Positions 1 to 7,542 of a DNA stretch of 25,493 nucleotides are shown one piece after another. The stretch comes from Thermoanaerobacter sp049701115 (GTDB lineage: Bacteria > Bacillota > Thermoanaerobacteria > Thermoanaerobacterales > Thermoanaerobacteraceae): the NCBI RefSeq assembly GCF_049701115.1, contig NZ_JBNATX010000028.1, forward strand, positions 1 through 25,493, read 5' to 3'. The translations under genes were made by a program, and so were the position numbers. The notes beneath the pieces were generated by a model. That model did no database searches. It saw nothing but the letters and a program-made list of their open reading frames with translations, and was not told the origin of the DNA. The first letter of the stretch is position 1. Every line of letters begins with the position of its first letter.

Positions 1-177
1 GGCGAACTTGAGGAGCGAAGGCGGGGCGAGCGAAGCGAGCGGCCACCTGAGCCTTAAGGGCGAATTGGCCGGTACCCCGCCTGAGCCCGAAAAGTGAGCC
101 TTAGTTTAGTCGCTTTGCAACTCCGGAGCATTAACACAAAATGCCACTTAAATTAATATGGGTTTTGTCAGCAGTCT
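1..177. repeat. Partial MITE-like inverted-repeat element, left copy
   Basis: This GC-rich stretch contrasts sharply with the AT-rich genes. Its first 23 bases are identical to the last 23 bases of the window (25471-25493). Its right part is an imperfect inverted copy of the right-hand element: 163-177 is the reverse complement of 25398-25412 with one mismatch, 134-148 is an exact reverse complement of 25419-25433, and 103-121 matches 25447-25469 with small gaps. Internally, GGCGGGG at 20-26 can pair with CCCCGCC at 75-81. I see no open reading frame of note. The most likely reading is the right-hand portion of a dispersed, non-coding, foldable element of about 250 bp, cut by the window edge. 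Confidence 0.7.
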
Positions 178-180
178 GTA

Positions 181-208
181 AAGATGGCATTTGCCATCTT
201 CTTTTTTT
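181..208 (+). terminator. Intrinsic terminator next to the left repeat
   Basis: AAGATGGC (181-188) pairs perfectly with GCCATCTT (193-200) across a four-base loop and is followed by C and seven T residues (202-208). This is a canonical rho-independent terminator for + strand transcription entering from the left. It begins three bases after the presumed end of the repeat element. Confidence 0.8.
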
Positions 209-218
209 GTGATAAAAT
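191..218 (+). promoter_or_regulatory. Possible promoter for the ylm cluster
   Basis: TTGCCA (191-196) and TAAAAT (213-218), 16 bases apart, resemble sigma-A -35 and -10 boxes, and no other candidate is visible before the first gene. The -35 box would lie in the 3' arm of the terminator hairpin, so terminator and promoter would be compacted into one another. The match is moderate, so this is a tentative call. Confidence 0.35.
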
Positions 219-269
219 GAAAGAAGGAAAATAGCAAGATTTATAGAATTTATTTTATAGGTGATAAAT

Positions 270-1439
270 GTGGGGAAAAACCTGTTAAAAATTCTGGCTC
301 TCATCGTTATTTTGGTGTATTTAGGGAAATTGCTTTTTAGTACCTACAAGGGAAGGGAAGAAACAGCCGTCGTCACCTATGGAAATGTAGTGATAGACTT
401 TGAAACAGAAGCTTTTGTGGTAAAGGATGAAATGATAATAAAAGCTCCTTTTGATGGGAAAGTAGAAAAACTCGCAAAAGAAGGGGAAAGATATTCGAAA
501 GGAGAACCTATTTTTCGAATTTACTCTTCTTCTTTTGAAGAAGATAAATTAAACATGCTTAAAAAAGTAGAAGAGAAGTTAAAAGAACAGGATTTTGATA
601 TACCTTTTTATCAAGACGTTAAGAAGATTGACGATATGATAAAAAAGGAAGAAAAAAATTATAATGAAATGTTAAAGCAGGACGAAAAGTCTGCACAGAA
701 GATACTTGCAAGAATCGAAGTGCTAAAGGCTAAAAAGGAAGAGATTTTGAATAAGGCTCCCTCGGTATTAAGGACTGTAGAGAATTTAAGGGAACAGAAG
801 GAGTACTTGGAAAAGTATATATCTGAAAACAGCACCACTGTGAATGCTCCGGAGGCTGGAATAATAAGTTTTACTTTTGATGGAAGTGAAAGAGTTTTGA
901 ACAGCAAAAATATGTTTAATTTAAATGTTTCTCATCTTTCCACTGTGAATTTTGATATAAAAAAAGTTGAAGGAATAGTAAAAGAAGGAGATTTTGTTTG
1001 CAAAGTTGTTGACAATTTTGACTGGTATTTAGCTTTAATCTTATCAGAAGAACAGGCGGGTCTTCTAAAAGAAGGCTCTAATGTCAAAATTTTTATTTCA
1101 GATTATCCTGCAGAACTTAGGGGAAAGATTATAAAAATCTACAAGGGTGACGATAAATTATATGTAGGGATAGTAAAAATGATAGATATATATCCTGAAT
1201 TTTACAAGAAAGCTAAAATAAAAGTAAAAGTTGTGCTCAAAGAGTATTGGGGGATGAAGCTTCCATTTTCGGCAGTAGTTACCGAAAATGGAGAAAAAGG
1301 AGTATGGGTACTGGGCATTTCCTCAAAGCCTGTTTTTAAAAAAATTGATATTGAAGGAACAGATGGAAGGTATGTTATTTTAAAGGGTGTAAAAATTTAT
1401 GATAAAGTATTAATCCCTAAAAAGGGCAGGGGGGATTAA
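270..1439 (+). CDS. HlyD-like membrane adaptor protein
   Basis: The protein is 389 aa from a GTG at 270, preferred because AGGTGAT at 259-265 sits just upstream; a GTG at 261 would overlap that site. Residues 5-23 form one hydrophobic membrane anchor. A half lipoyl/biotinyl-like motif follows at about 56-85 (APFDGKV...GEPIF), then a long charged helical stretch at 88-186 of likely coiled coil, then a second half motif from about 190 (VNAPEAGIIS) and a beta-rich C-terminal part. This is the layout of HlyD/RND membrane fusion adaptors, which in a Gram-positive cell would face outward. No transporter partner gene is adjacent. It ends two bases before the proposed ylmE start, so the two are probably co-translated. 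The cellular role, perhaps in envelope or division functions, is unknown. Confidence 0.75.
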   Translation: MGKNLLKILALIVILVYLGKLLFSTYKGREETAVVTYGNVVIDFETEAFVVKDEMIIKAPFDGKVEKLAKEGERYSKGEPIFRIYSSSFEEDKLNMLKKVEEKLKEQDFDIPFYQDVKKIDDMIKKEEKNYNEMLKQDEKSAQKILARIEVLKAKKEEILNKAPSVLRTVENLREQKEYLEKYISENSTTVNAPEAGIISFTFDGSERVLNSKNMFNLNVSHLSTVNFDIKKVEGIVKEGDFVCKVVDNFDWYLALILSEEQAGLLKEGSNVKIFISDYPAELRGKIIKIYKGDDKLYVGIVKMIDIYPEFYKKAKIKVKVVLKEYWGMKLPFSAVVTENGEKGVWVLGISSKPVFKKIDIEGTDGRYVILKGVKIYDKVLIPKKGRGD

Positions 1440-1441
1440 AA

Positions 1442-2125
1442 ACGAGTATCTGTGAAAATGTAAAGAGGATAAAAGAAACTATTGAAGAACATGCTATAAA
1501 GGTCGGGAGAGATCCTCGAGAGATATTGATTGTGGCGGCTACAAAGACTTTTGGAGTAGATGCCATAAAAGAGGCAATTTCCTGTGGGATTACCGCTATT
1601 GGAGAAAATAGAGTGCAAGAACTTATGGAAAAGTATCCTTATCTTGAAGGGCAGGTAGAATTTCATTTTATAGGTCACCTTCAGACAAACAAGGTTAAGT
1701 ATATCATAGACAAAGTCAAACTCATTCATTCTTTAGATAGGGAAAAGCTGGCAGAAGAAATCGATAAAAGGGCGAAACAAAAAGGGATTATAATGGATTG
1801 TCTTCTTGAAATAAACATAGGTGGTGAAGATACTAAATTTGGCATTTCACCGGAAGAAATGCATAATTTAGTGAAAAAATTGGAAAAATATGATAATATA
1901 AAGATAAAAGGGCTTATGACGATTGCTCCCTATCTTCCTCCAGAAAAAGTAAGACCTTATTTCAAAAAGATGAAAGAACTTTTTGAAGAATTGAAAGAAA
2001 TTAAACAAAACAACGTAGAAGCTCAGTATCTCTCAATGGGCATGTCTAATGACTACTGGGTGGCGGTAGAAGAGGGGGCAAATATAGTAAGGATTGGTAC
2101 GGCTATTTTTGGGCAAAGAGGATGA
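1442..2125 (+). CDS. ylmE: YggS/YlmE pyridoxal phosphate homeostasis protein
   Basis: This is the PLP-binding COG0325 family that buffers cellular PLP; it has an alanine racemase-like fold but no racemase role. Visible family motifs are VAATKT (PLP lysine K35 in this numbering), GENRVQEL, FHFIGHLQTNK, GLMTIAP and SMGMSNDY. The first canonical start in frame is TTG at 1526, which would remove the N-terminal helix and leave 199 aa. The frame is open upstream to 1421. ACG at 1442 lies seven bases after AGGGGGG and gives 227 aa with a typical family N-terminus (xSICENVKRIKE). I therefore place the start at ACG 1442, as a non-AUG start, a mutated ATG or a sequencing error. It is the first core gene of the ylm cluster. 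Confidence 0.85.
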   Translation, partial: TSICENVKRIKETIEEHAIKVGRDPREILIVAATKTFGVDAIKEAISCGITAIGENRVQELMEKYPYLEGQVEFHFIGHLQTNKVKYIIDKVKLIHSLDREKLAEEIDKRAKQKGIIMDCLLEINIGGEDTKFGISPEEMHNLVKKLEKYDNIKIKGLMTIAPYLPPEKVRPYFKKMKELFEELKEIKQNNVEAQYLSMGMSNDYWVAVEEGANIVRIGTAIFGQRG

Positions 2126-2140
2126 AGTGGAGGGATGAAG

Positions 2141-2542
2141 ATGTCTTCTAAAGTGATAGATAAGATAATGAATTTTTTAGGGATCGAAGAAGAAGAAGTT
2201 GAGACTTCTCAGCAATCACTGATGCTCTATGATAGAAAGCCGAAAGTGGTTAATATTCACACTAATCCACAGATAAAGATGCTTATATCAAAGCCAGAAA
2301 AATTTGAACAGGTGCTTTTCATTTGCAATGAACTTAAAAGCAAGAAACCTGTAATTGTAGATTTACAGAAGATGGACAAAAGCGAGGCCCAACGGGTGGT
2401 TGATTTCTTGAGTGGAGCCGTTTATGCTTTAAATGGAGAAATAACGAAAATATCCGGCTACATATTCTTGGTGGCACCAGAAAATTTTGATATAACAGGT
2501 GATATAAAAGAAGAAGTAAATGCGCTTTACAATTTAAACTAA
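2141..2542 (+). CDS. sepF: Cell division protein SepF
   Basis: The protein is 133 aa. SepF (YlmF) binds FtsZ and the membrane and bundles FtsZ filaments at the division septum. The N-terminal segment (MSSKVIDKIMNFLGI) is the amphipathic membrane-targeting helix, followed by an acidic linker of about 20 residues and the globular SepF/DUF552 domain with KPVIVDLQKMDKSEAQRVVDFLSGAVYALNG. The start at 2141 is preferred over ATG 2135 because the GGAGGG site (2129-2134) touches 2135 but is six bases from 2141. It is 15 bases after ylmE, in the conserved ylmE-sepF-ylmG order. Nothing is unusual in length or motifs. Confidence 0.93.
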   Translation: MSSKVIDKIMNFLGIEEEEVETSQQSLMLYDRKPKVVNIHTNPQIKMLISKPEKFEQVLFICNELKSKKPVIVDLQKMDKSEAQRVVDFLSGAVYALNGEITKISGYIFLVAPENFDITGDIKEEVNALYNLN

Positions 2543-2561
2543 ATAGTGAGGAGGAATAATT

Positions 2562-2858
2562 TTGCCTACGAGCTACGTGATTCTAACAGCGTTAAACTAT
2601 TTTTTCGAAGTTATAACATGGCTTATTCTCATAAGGGTATTTCTATCTCTTCTAAGGATGGAAAATATGTCAAATCCTATATCTAGATTTGTGATTATTA
2701 CTACAGAGCCACTTTTAGAACCTTTTAGAAAGCTACAATTCATGTCTTCTTTTGGAAGAAATTTAATGATAGACTTTTCCCCTGTCTTTGCCATTTTAGT
2801 TATTCAATATGTGGTAAGACCTTTGGTATTTCAATTAGTATTCTGGCTTATGAGGTGA
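2562..2858 (+). CDS. ylmG: YggT/YlmG family membrane protein
   Basis: The 98-aa integral membrane protein has two hydrophobic segments (about residues 10-30 and 70-95) around a polar loop. It carries the family motifs LIRVFLSLLR, NPISRFVIITTEPLLEPFRKL and IDFSPVFAILVIQYV. YlmG/YggT proteins are linked to division and envelope functions, but their exact role is not settled. It starts at TTG 2562, six bases after a strong GAGGAGGA site, and no better in-frame start exists. It stops three bases before ylmH, so translation of the two is probably coupled. Confidence 0.9.
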   Translation: MPTSYVILTALNYFFEVITWLILIRVFLSLLRMENMSNPISRFVIITTEPLLEPFRKLQFMSSFGRNLMIDFSPVFAILVIQYVVRPLVFQLVFWLMR

Positions 2859-2861
2859 AAA

Positions 2862-3605
2862 ATGGAAAGAAGTTATGTAGTTGCTCGCCTGGAAGATGTT
2901 TTAAAAGGGTGCTTGAAATCAAAAAGTCCTCAGCATACTGATTTTTTGGCGCTGTCTGAACAAAGACAGTTTGAAAAACTTGCGTTAAAGTACAAAAATC
3001 AAGGTATCGAATATTTTTTAGATGGAGGATATTCTTTAGCGGAAAGAAAAATTGCCATAGTCTATCCTGAGTTTTACAGATATGAAGAAGAATTACCTGT
3101 TGCTGCATTGAGACTCCACGGTAAAAGCAAATTTTCCCATAGAGAGGTTTTGGGTTCAATTTTAGGGTTGGGGATAAAAAGAGATAAAATAGGTGACATA
3201 ATTGTAATAGAAAATAAGTGCGATGTCATAGTAAAAAAGGAAATGAAAGATTTTCTGCTTTTAAACTTAACTAAAGTAGGAAGAGAAACCGTCGAAGTGC
3301 ACGAAATTGAACTGTTCGATCTTATGAAACCAGAGGTTAGGTACAAAGACATTTTTTCTACGGTGGCTTCGCTTAGAGTAGATAGTGTAACTGCTTCTGG
3401 ATTTGGAATCTCACGAACAAAGGCTTCAGAATTAATAAAAAATGGTTTACTGCAGGTTAACTGGGAGGCCGTGGAAGACCCGTCGTTTCACGTTGGGGAA
3501 GGGGATGTTATTTCTTTAAGGGGGTTTGGCAGAATAAAGTTGCAGGAGGTAAAGGGGAATACTAAAAAAGGCAGAATTTCTGTTCACATTTTAAGGTACG
3601 TCTAA
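2862..3605 (+). CDS. ylmH: S4-domain RNA-binding protein YlmH
   Basis: The protein is 247 aa. YlmH is a small RNA-binding protein of the ylm division cluster; homologues bind stalled or rescued ribosomal complexes and ribosomal RNA. The N-terminal two thirds are the YlmH-specific domain (FLALSEQRQFEKLA, YPEFYRYEEELPVAALRLHG, LGSILGLGIKRDKIGDI). The C-terminal part, from about residue 180, is an S4 domain (SGFGISRTKASELIKNG, then GEGDVISLRGFGRIKL). The start ATG 2862 follows an AGGTGA site inside the end of ylmG. The order ylmG-ylmH-divIVA is conserved in Firmicutes. Confidence 0.92.
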   Translation: MERSYVVARLEDVLKGCLKSKSPQHTDFLALSEQRQFEKLALKYKNQGIEYFLDGGYSLAERKIAIVYPEFYRYEEELPVAALRLHGKSKFSHREVLGSILGLGIKRDKIGDIIVIENKCDVIVKKEMKDFLLLNLTKVGRETVEVHEIELFDLMKPEVRYKDIFSTVASLRVDSVTASGFGISRTKASELIKNGLLQVNWEAVEDPSFHVGEGDVISLRGFGRIKLQEVKGNTKKGRISVHILRYV

Positions 3606-3626
3606 AGCTAAAGGGAGGGATAACTT

Positions 3627-4121
3627 ATGCTGACCCCTATGGACATACATAACAAAGAGTTTAGGCGGTCTTTCCGCGGCTATAACGAAGAAGAAGTGGA
3701 TGAGTTTCTGGACAAGGTGATGGAAGATTATGAAATGCTGTACAGAGAAAATGCAGAACTCAAAGAGAGAATAAATATAATGAATGAAAAGCTCCAGAGT
3801 TACATAAATATGGAAACAACGTTGAACAACACCTTGATAGTTGCTCAAAATACAGCAGAAGAATTAAAAAGAAATGCAGAAAAAGAAGCACAACTTATCA
3901 TCCAGAATGCTCATCAGACTGCTGAAAAGATATTAGAGCAAGCCAATCAAGAAGTGGTAAAGATAAGAATGGAGCTTGAGAGGTATAAAAAGCAACTTAA
4001 CATATTTAAAGCGAAATTCAAAGCTCTCTTAGAAGCTCAGCTTGAAGCTATACTTTCCTTTGATGAAAAGGAATTAGTTGTTGAAGGGGAAAATTTAGAT
4101 GATGACAGAAAAGAAGCCTAA
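3627..4121 (+). CDS. divIVA: Septum site/cell pole protein DivIVA
   Basis: The 164-aa DivIVA is a coiled-coil scaffold that recognises negatively curved membrane at poles and septa. The N-terminal signature LTPMDIHNKEFRRSFRGYNE with EEEVDEFLDKVMEDYE is clear. The rest is almost entirely charged heptad-like coiled coil (about residues 30-140) with a short acidic tail. Start ATG 3627 has a GGGAGGG site ten bases upstream. The last 23 bases overlap the next reading frame, so the downstream small gene is probably translationally coupled to divIVA. Confidence 0.94.
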   Translation: MLTPMDIHNKEFRRSFRGYNEEEVDEFLDKVMEDYEMLYRENAELKERINIMNEKLQSYINMETTLNNTLIVAQNTAEELKRNAEKEAQLIIQNAHQTAEKILEQANQEVVKIRMELERYKKQLNIFKAKFKALLEAQLEAILSFDEKELVVEGENLDDDRKEA

Positions 4122-4359
4122 TCGATTGGGAGTTGTAGGAATATTGGTTTATGACAGAGAGAAAGTGGCAGATAAAGTGAATCAGATATTGAGCGAATAC
4201 GGCCATATAATTGTAGGAAGGATGGGTATACCCTATAAAGACAGGGGGGTATCAGTTATAGCTCTCATTGTAGATGGTACTACTGACGAAATAGGTGCAA
4301 TGACAGGAAAACTGGGGAGGCTTCCAGGAGTTAAGGTTAAATCGGCTCTGACTTCATAG
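4099..4359 (+). CDS. TM1266-family putative iron-only hydrogenase system regulator
   Basis: The protein is 86 aa with a small ACT/NikR-C-like alpha/beta fold expected from the sequence: RLGVVGILVYDREKVADKVN, then SEYGHIIVGRMGIPYKDRGVSVIALIVDGTTDEIGAMTGKLGRLPGVKVKS. This matches the family around Thermotoga TM1266, often annotated as a regulator of [FeFe] hydrogenase systems from gene neighbourhood rather than biochemistry. There is no DNA-binding ribbon-helix-helix, so it is not a full NikR. No hydrogenase gene is nearby in this window. It overlaps divIVA by 23 bases (ATG 4099, or ATG 4102). The family call is fairly sure; the function is not. Confidence 0.8.
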   Translation: MMTEKKPNRLGVVGILVYDREKVADKVNQILSEYGHIIVGRMGIPYKDRGVSVIALIVDGTTDEIGAMTGKLGRLPGVKVKSALTS

Positions 4360-4371
4360 ATTTTAATTGTA

Positions 4372-4400
4372 TTGACTTAATGGAGGATGTGTTATATAAT
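4372..4400 (+). promoter_or_regulatory. Sigma-A-type promoter of the ileS T-box leader
   Basis: TTGACT (4372-4377) and TATAAT (4395-4400) are separated by exactly 17 bases. Transcription would start near 4407, just upstream of the T-box stem I. This gives ileS its own transcript after the ylm cluster. Confidence 0.9.
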
Positions 4401-4406
4401 GTGAAT

Positions 4407-4656
4407 AAAAATAATATCGGGAAAAGCTATGAAGAGGACGAGTAGGTAGAGGCGGCTTTCAGAGAGTTGGCGGTGGGTGCGAGCCAATAAGTTCGTTTCT
4501 ACTGAAAATCCCCTCGGAGCTGCAGGCTGAACTTTTAAGTAGGCTGGGCCGGATTTTCCGTTATCTAAAATGAGGGATTAAGGCAAAGCTTTGCTTTGTC
4601 TTAATAATTAGGGTGGTACCGCGAACTTCTCGTCCCTGACGAGAAGTTTTCTTTTT
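4407..4656 (+). promoter_or_regulatory. T-box leader, isoleucine type, controlling ileS
   Basis: This leader senses uncharged tRNA-Ile. Stem I carries the GAGGACGAGTAG-like 5' strand and an apical GGCGGTGGGTGCGAGCC segment. The specifier is ATC at 4508-4510 in the context GAAAATCCCC, matching isoleucine. Stem III is a hairpin around 4581-4602 (GGCAAAGC / GCTTTGTC). The T-box core AGGGTGGTACCGCG is at 4610-4623. Its TGGT can pair with an ACCA 3' end, as expected for the A discriminator base usual in tRNA-Ile. The antiterminator would pair AGGG (4610-4613) with CCCT (4634-4637), which sits in the terminator loop. With charged tRNA the terminator at 4624-4656 wins. Confidence 0.95.
4624..4656 (+). 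terminator. T-box-regulated terminator before ileS
   Basis: AACTTCTCGT (4624-4633) pairs perfectly with ACGAGAAGTT (4639-4648) across a CCCTG loop, followed by a T-rich run to 4656. The loop bases are also the antiterminator partner, so termination and antitermination are mutually exclusive. Confidence 0.93.
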
Positions 4657-4693
4657 AACTAAGCCAAATCTTCATAAGAGGAGGTAGCGAAAA

Positions 4694-7492
4694 GTGGATT
4701 ACAATAAGACGTTAAACCTGCCAAAAACCGATTTTCCGATGAAGGCAAACCTTCCAGTAAGAGAGCCAGAGATATTAAAAAAGTGGGAAGAAATGGATAT
4801 ATATCACAGAGTTTTAGAGAAAAACAAGGGGAAAGAAAAATACATTTTGCACGATGGTCCTCCTTATGCCAACGGGGATATACACATAGGGACGGCCATG
4901 AACAAAGTTTTAAAAGACATAGTGGTAAAATACAAAACCATGAGAGGGTATGATTCTCCATATGTGCCGGGATGGGATACACACGGACTCCCCATTGAGC
5001 AACAGGTTATAAAAATTTTGGGAGTAAAAAGGCATGAAATGGATCCGGTAGAGTTTAGGAAAGTATGTAAAGACTTCGCTTTTTCACAGATTGAAAGACA
5101 GAGGCAGCAGTTTAAAAGATTAGGCGTAAGAGGGGATTGGGAAAAACCATATCTTACTCTTGACCCAGAATATGAAGCAAAACAGATAGAAGTGTTTGGA
5201 GAGATGGCAAAGAGGGGATATATATACAAAGGTTTAAAACCTGTATACTGGTGCCCCAGTTGCGAGACGGCTCTGGCAGAAGCGGAAATCGAGTATTTTG
5301 ATGAAACTTCGGATTCTATATACGTAAAATTTAGGGTAAGGGATGACCTTGGCAAATTCAAAGGGATTGTTGAAGACTTGAGTAATGTGTACTTTGTCAT
5401 CTGGACTACTACTACATGGACCATTCCTGCTAACTTGGCTATTGCTTTGAATCCCGAATTTGACTATTCTCTTACAAAATTTGGGGATGAAGTGTATATT
5501 ATAGCGAAGGACATGATAGAAGAGGTGAGAAAAGAGACAGGCTTGGGGGATTATGAAATACTGGCTGTTTTCAAAGGCAAAGAACTAGAAGGTATAAAGG
5601 CAGTACATCCAATTTATAATAGAGATTCAATAGTGGTACTTGGGGAACACGTGACTCTGGAGGCAGGTACTGGATGTGTTCACACAGCCCCGGGTCATGG
5701 TGAAGAGGACTTTCTCGTAGGGCAAGAATATGGGCTTGAAGCTTTAAATCCTATAGATGAAAAGGGTTATTTCACAGATAAGGCGCCTTTTTATGAGGGG
5801 CTTTATTATGCTGAAGCAAATAAAGTTATAAAGGAAGACTTAAGAAAGGCAAATGCGCTTCTGGCAGAGAAAAAAATCACCCACTCATATCCTCACTGCT
5901 GGAGGTGTAAAAGTCCTATACTCTTTAGAGCAACAGAGCAATGGTTTGCTTCCGTAGAGGGCTTTAGAGAAGAAGCGTTAAAGGCTATAAAAGAGGTCAA
6001 CTGGTATCCTGCGTGGGGAGAAGAGCGCATCACAAACATGGTTAAAGATAGAAGAGATTGGTGCATATCCAGACAGAGGGTGTGGGGAGTTCCAATACCA
6101 ATTTTCTATTGTGAAAACTGTGGGAAGCCTTTGATAAACGATGAAACCATAAATGCAGTGAAAGAGCTTTTTAGACAAAAGGGTTCTGATGCTTGGTTTG
6201 AGATGTCGGCAGAAGAAATACTGCCTAAAGGCATAAAATGTGAGTGTGGATCTACTAAGTTTAGAAAAGAGACAGACATAATGGACGTATGGTTTGATTC
6301 AGGGTCCAGCCATGCAGCTGTTTTGGAGACACATCCTGATTTAAAATGGCCTGCAGAGCTTTATTTAGAGGGTTCTGACCAGCATAGAGGATGGTTCCAG
6401 TCTTCTCTTTTAACTGCTGTAGCAACGCGTGGCAAAGCTCCTTATAGAAATGTACTGACTCATGGATTTGTAGTAGATGGGGAAGGCCGAAAAATGTCTA
6501 AATCACTGGGGAATGTCGTGGATCCAAAAGACGTCATTGAAGAGTATGGTGCTGATGTTCTCAGGCTGTGGGTGGTATCTGCAGATTTTACTGCTGATAT
6601 GAGGACTTCTCCTGAAATATTAAAGCAGATAGCAGAAGTTTACAGAAAAATTCGCAATACAGCCAGATTTTTGCTTGGAAATCTTTACGATTTTGACCCT
6701 GATAAAGACATGCTGCCTTACGAAGAGCTTTTAGAGATAGACAAATGGGCTTTATACAGGCTTAACAGGCTGGTCAAGCAGCTCACGGAGTCTTTTGATA
6801 AATATGAGTTTTATGACTTTTTCCACCCTGTCCACAACTTCTGTGTTGTAGACATGAGTAGCTTATATTTGGATATTTTAAAAGACAGACTGTACACTTA
6901 CCCAGCTAAATCAAAGGAGAGAAGGGCGGCTCAGACAACTTTATATATCATCCTGGACACTCTGGTAAAGCTTATAGCGCCAGTTCTTGCCTTCACTTCT
7001 GAAGAAATATGGTGGCATATGAAGCATGACAGAAATAACAACTTTGAAAGCGTTCAGCTGGCAGACTGGCCGCAGGTAAAAGAGGAGTATGACAACCCTT
7101 ATATCATAGAAAAGTGGGAAAAGCTTTTTGATATACGAAAAGATGTTTCAAAAGCTTTGGAGATAGCAAGAAGCGAAAAGAAAATAGGACACTCTCTGGA
7201 TGCTCAGGTGGATATTTATCCCTCTAAAGAACTGTACGAGTTCTTTAAAGGCTTTGAAGATTTACAGTACGTATTTATAGTTTCAAAGGTGGTATTGCAT
7301 GACCCACAGGAGTCTGCGCCAGAGAATGCTTATGTAAGCGAGGATTATGACCTTAAGATAACAGTTACCCGCGCGCCAGGAGAAAAATGCGAGCGCTGCT
7401 GGATGTACAGCGAGACAGTTGGAACTATAAAAGAACATCCTACTATTTGTGCAAGATGTGCTTCTCACATTGAGGAGCAGTTAAAGGTATAG
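4694..7492 (+). CDS. ileS: Isoleucyl-tRNA synthetase
   Basis: The 932-aa class I synthetase charges tRNA-Ile. It shows the HIGH-box variant HIGT (residues 64-67, within PPYANGDIHIGTAMNKVLKD), the CP1 editing domain (WTTTTWTIPANLAI, GTGCVHTAPGHGEEDF), and the KMSKS loop at 600-604 (GRKMSKSLGNVVDP). The anticodon-binding domain follows, then a C-terminal zinc finger with Cys pairs 899/902 and 919/922 (CERCW...CARC). This is the bacterial type expected in Firmicutes. The start is GTG 4694, eight bases after AGAGGAGGT, and the length is full. The gene stands alone behind its T-box leader, which fits demand-driven control by uncharged tRNA. Confidence 0.98.
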   Translation: MDYNKTLNLPKTDFPMKANLPVREPEILKKWEEMDIYHRVLEKNKGKEKYILHDGPPYANGDIHIGTAMNKVLKDIVVKYKTMRGYDSPYVPGWDTHGLPIEQQVIKILGVKRHEMDPVEFRKVCKDFAFSQIERQRQQFKRLGVRGDWEKPYLTLDPEYEAKQIEVFGEMAKRGYIYKGLKPVYWCPSCETALAEAEIEYFDETSDSIYVKFRVRDDLGKFKGIVEDLSNVYFVIWTTTTWTIPANLAIALNPEFDYSLTKFGDEVYIIAKDMIEEVRKETGLGDYEILAVFKGKELEGIKAVHPIYNRDSIVVLGEHVTLEAGTGCVHTAPGHGEEDFLVGQEYGLEALNPIDEKGYFTDKAPFYEGLYYAEANKVIKEDLRKANALLAEKKITHSYPHCWRCKSPILFRATEQWFASVEGFREEALKAIKEVNWYPAWGEERITNMVKDRRDWCISRQRVWGVPIPIFYCENCGKPLINDETINAVKELFRQKGSDAWFEMSAEEILPKGIKCECGSTKFRKETDIMDVWFDSGSSHAAVLETHPDLKWPAELYLEGSDQHRGWFQSSLLTAVATRGKAPYRNVLTHGFVVDGEGRKMSKSLGNVVDPKDVIEEYGADVLRLWVVSADFTADMRTSPEILKQIAEVYRKIRNTARFLLGNLYDFDPDKDMLPYEELLEIDKWALYRLNRLVKQLTESFDKYEFYDFFHPVHNFCVVDMSSLYLDILKDRLYTYPAKSKERRAAQTTLYIILDTLVKLIAPVLAFTSEEIWWHMKHDRNNNFESVQLADWPQVKEEYDNPYIIEKWEKLFDIRKDVSKALEIARSEKKIGHSLDAQVDIYPSKELYEFFKGFEDLQYVFIVSKVVLHDPQESAPENAYVSEDYDLKITVTRAPGEKCERCWMYSETVGTIKEHPTICARCASHIEEQLKV

Positions 7493-7527
7493 AAAGGGGA
7501 TTCCCCTTTCTATACTTATATTTTTGA
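7487..7527 (+). terminator. Hairpin overlapping the ileS stop, possible terminator
   Basis: GTATAGAAAGGGG (7487-7499) pairs perfectly with CCCCTTTCTATAC (7503-7515) across a three-base loop. The stop codon TAG (7490-7492) lies in the 5' arm. The following tract (TTATATTTTT) is only moderately T-rich, so termination may be partial, and some ileS transcripts may read into mtaD. No clear promoter is visible before mtaD. Confidence 0.6.
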
Positions 7528-7542
7528 TAGGAGGGGAAAGAA

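Noticed and set aside
52..78. Similarity of GGGCGAATTGG and a nearby GGTACC to cloning-vector polylinker flanks
   Set aside because: The segment is continuous with sequence that has inverted counterparts at the other window end, and its CCCCGCC arm pairs with GGCGGGG at 20-26, so it reads as part of the repeat element. Vector contamination is not fully excluded without a search.
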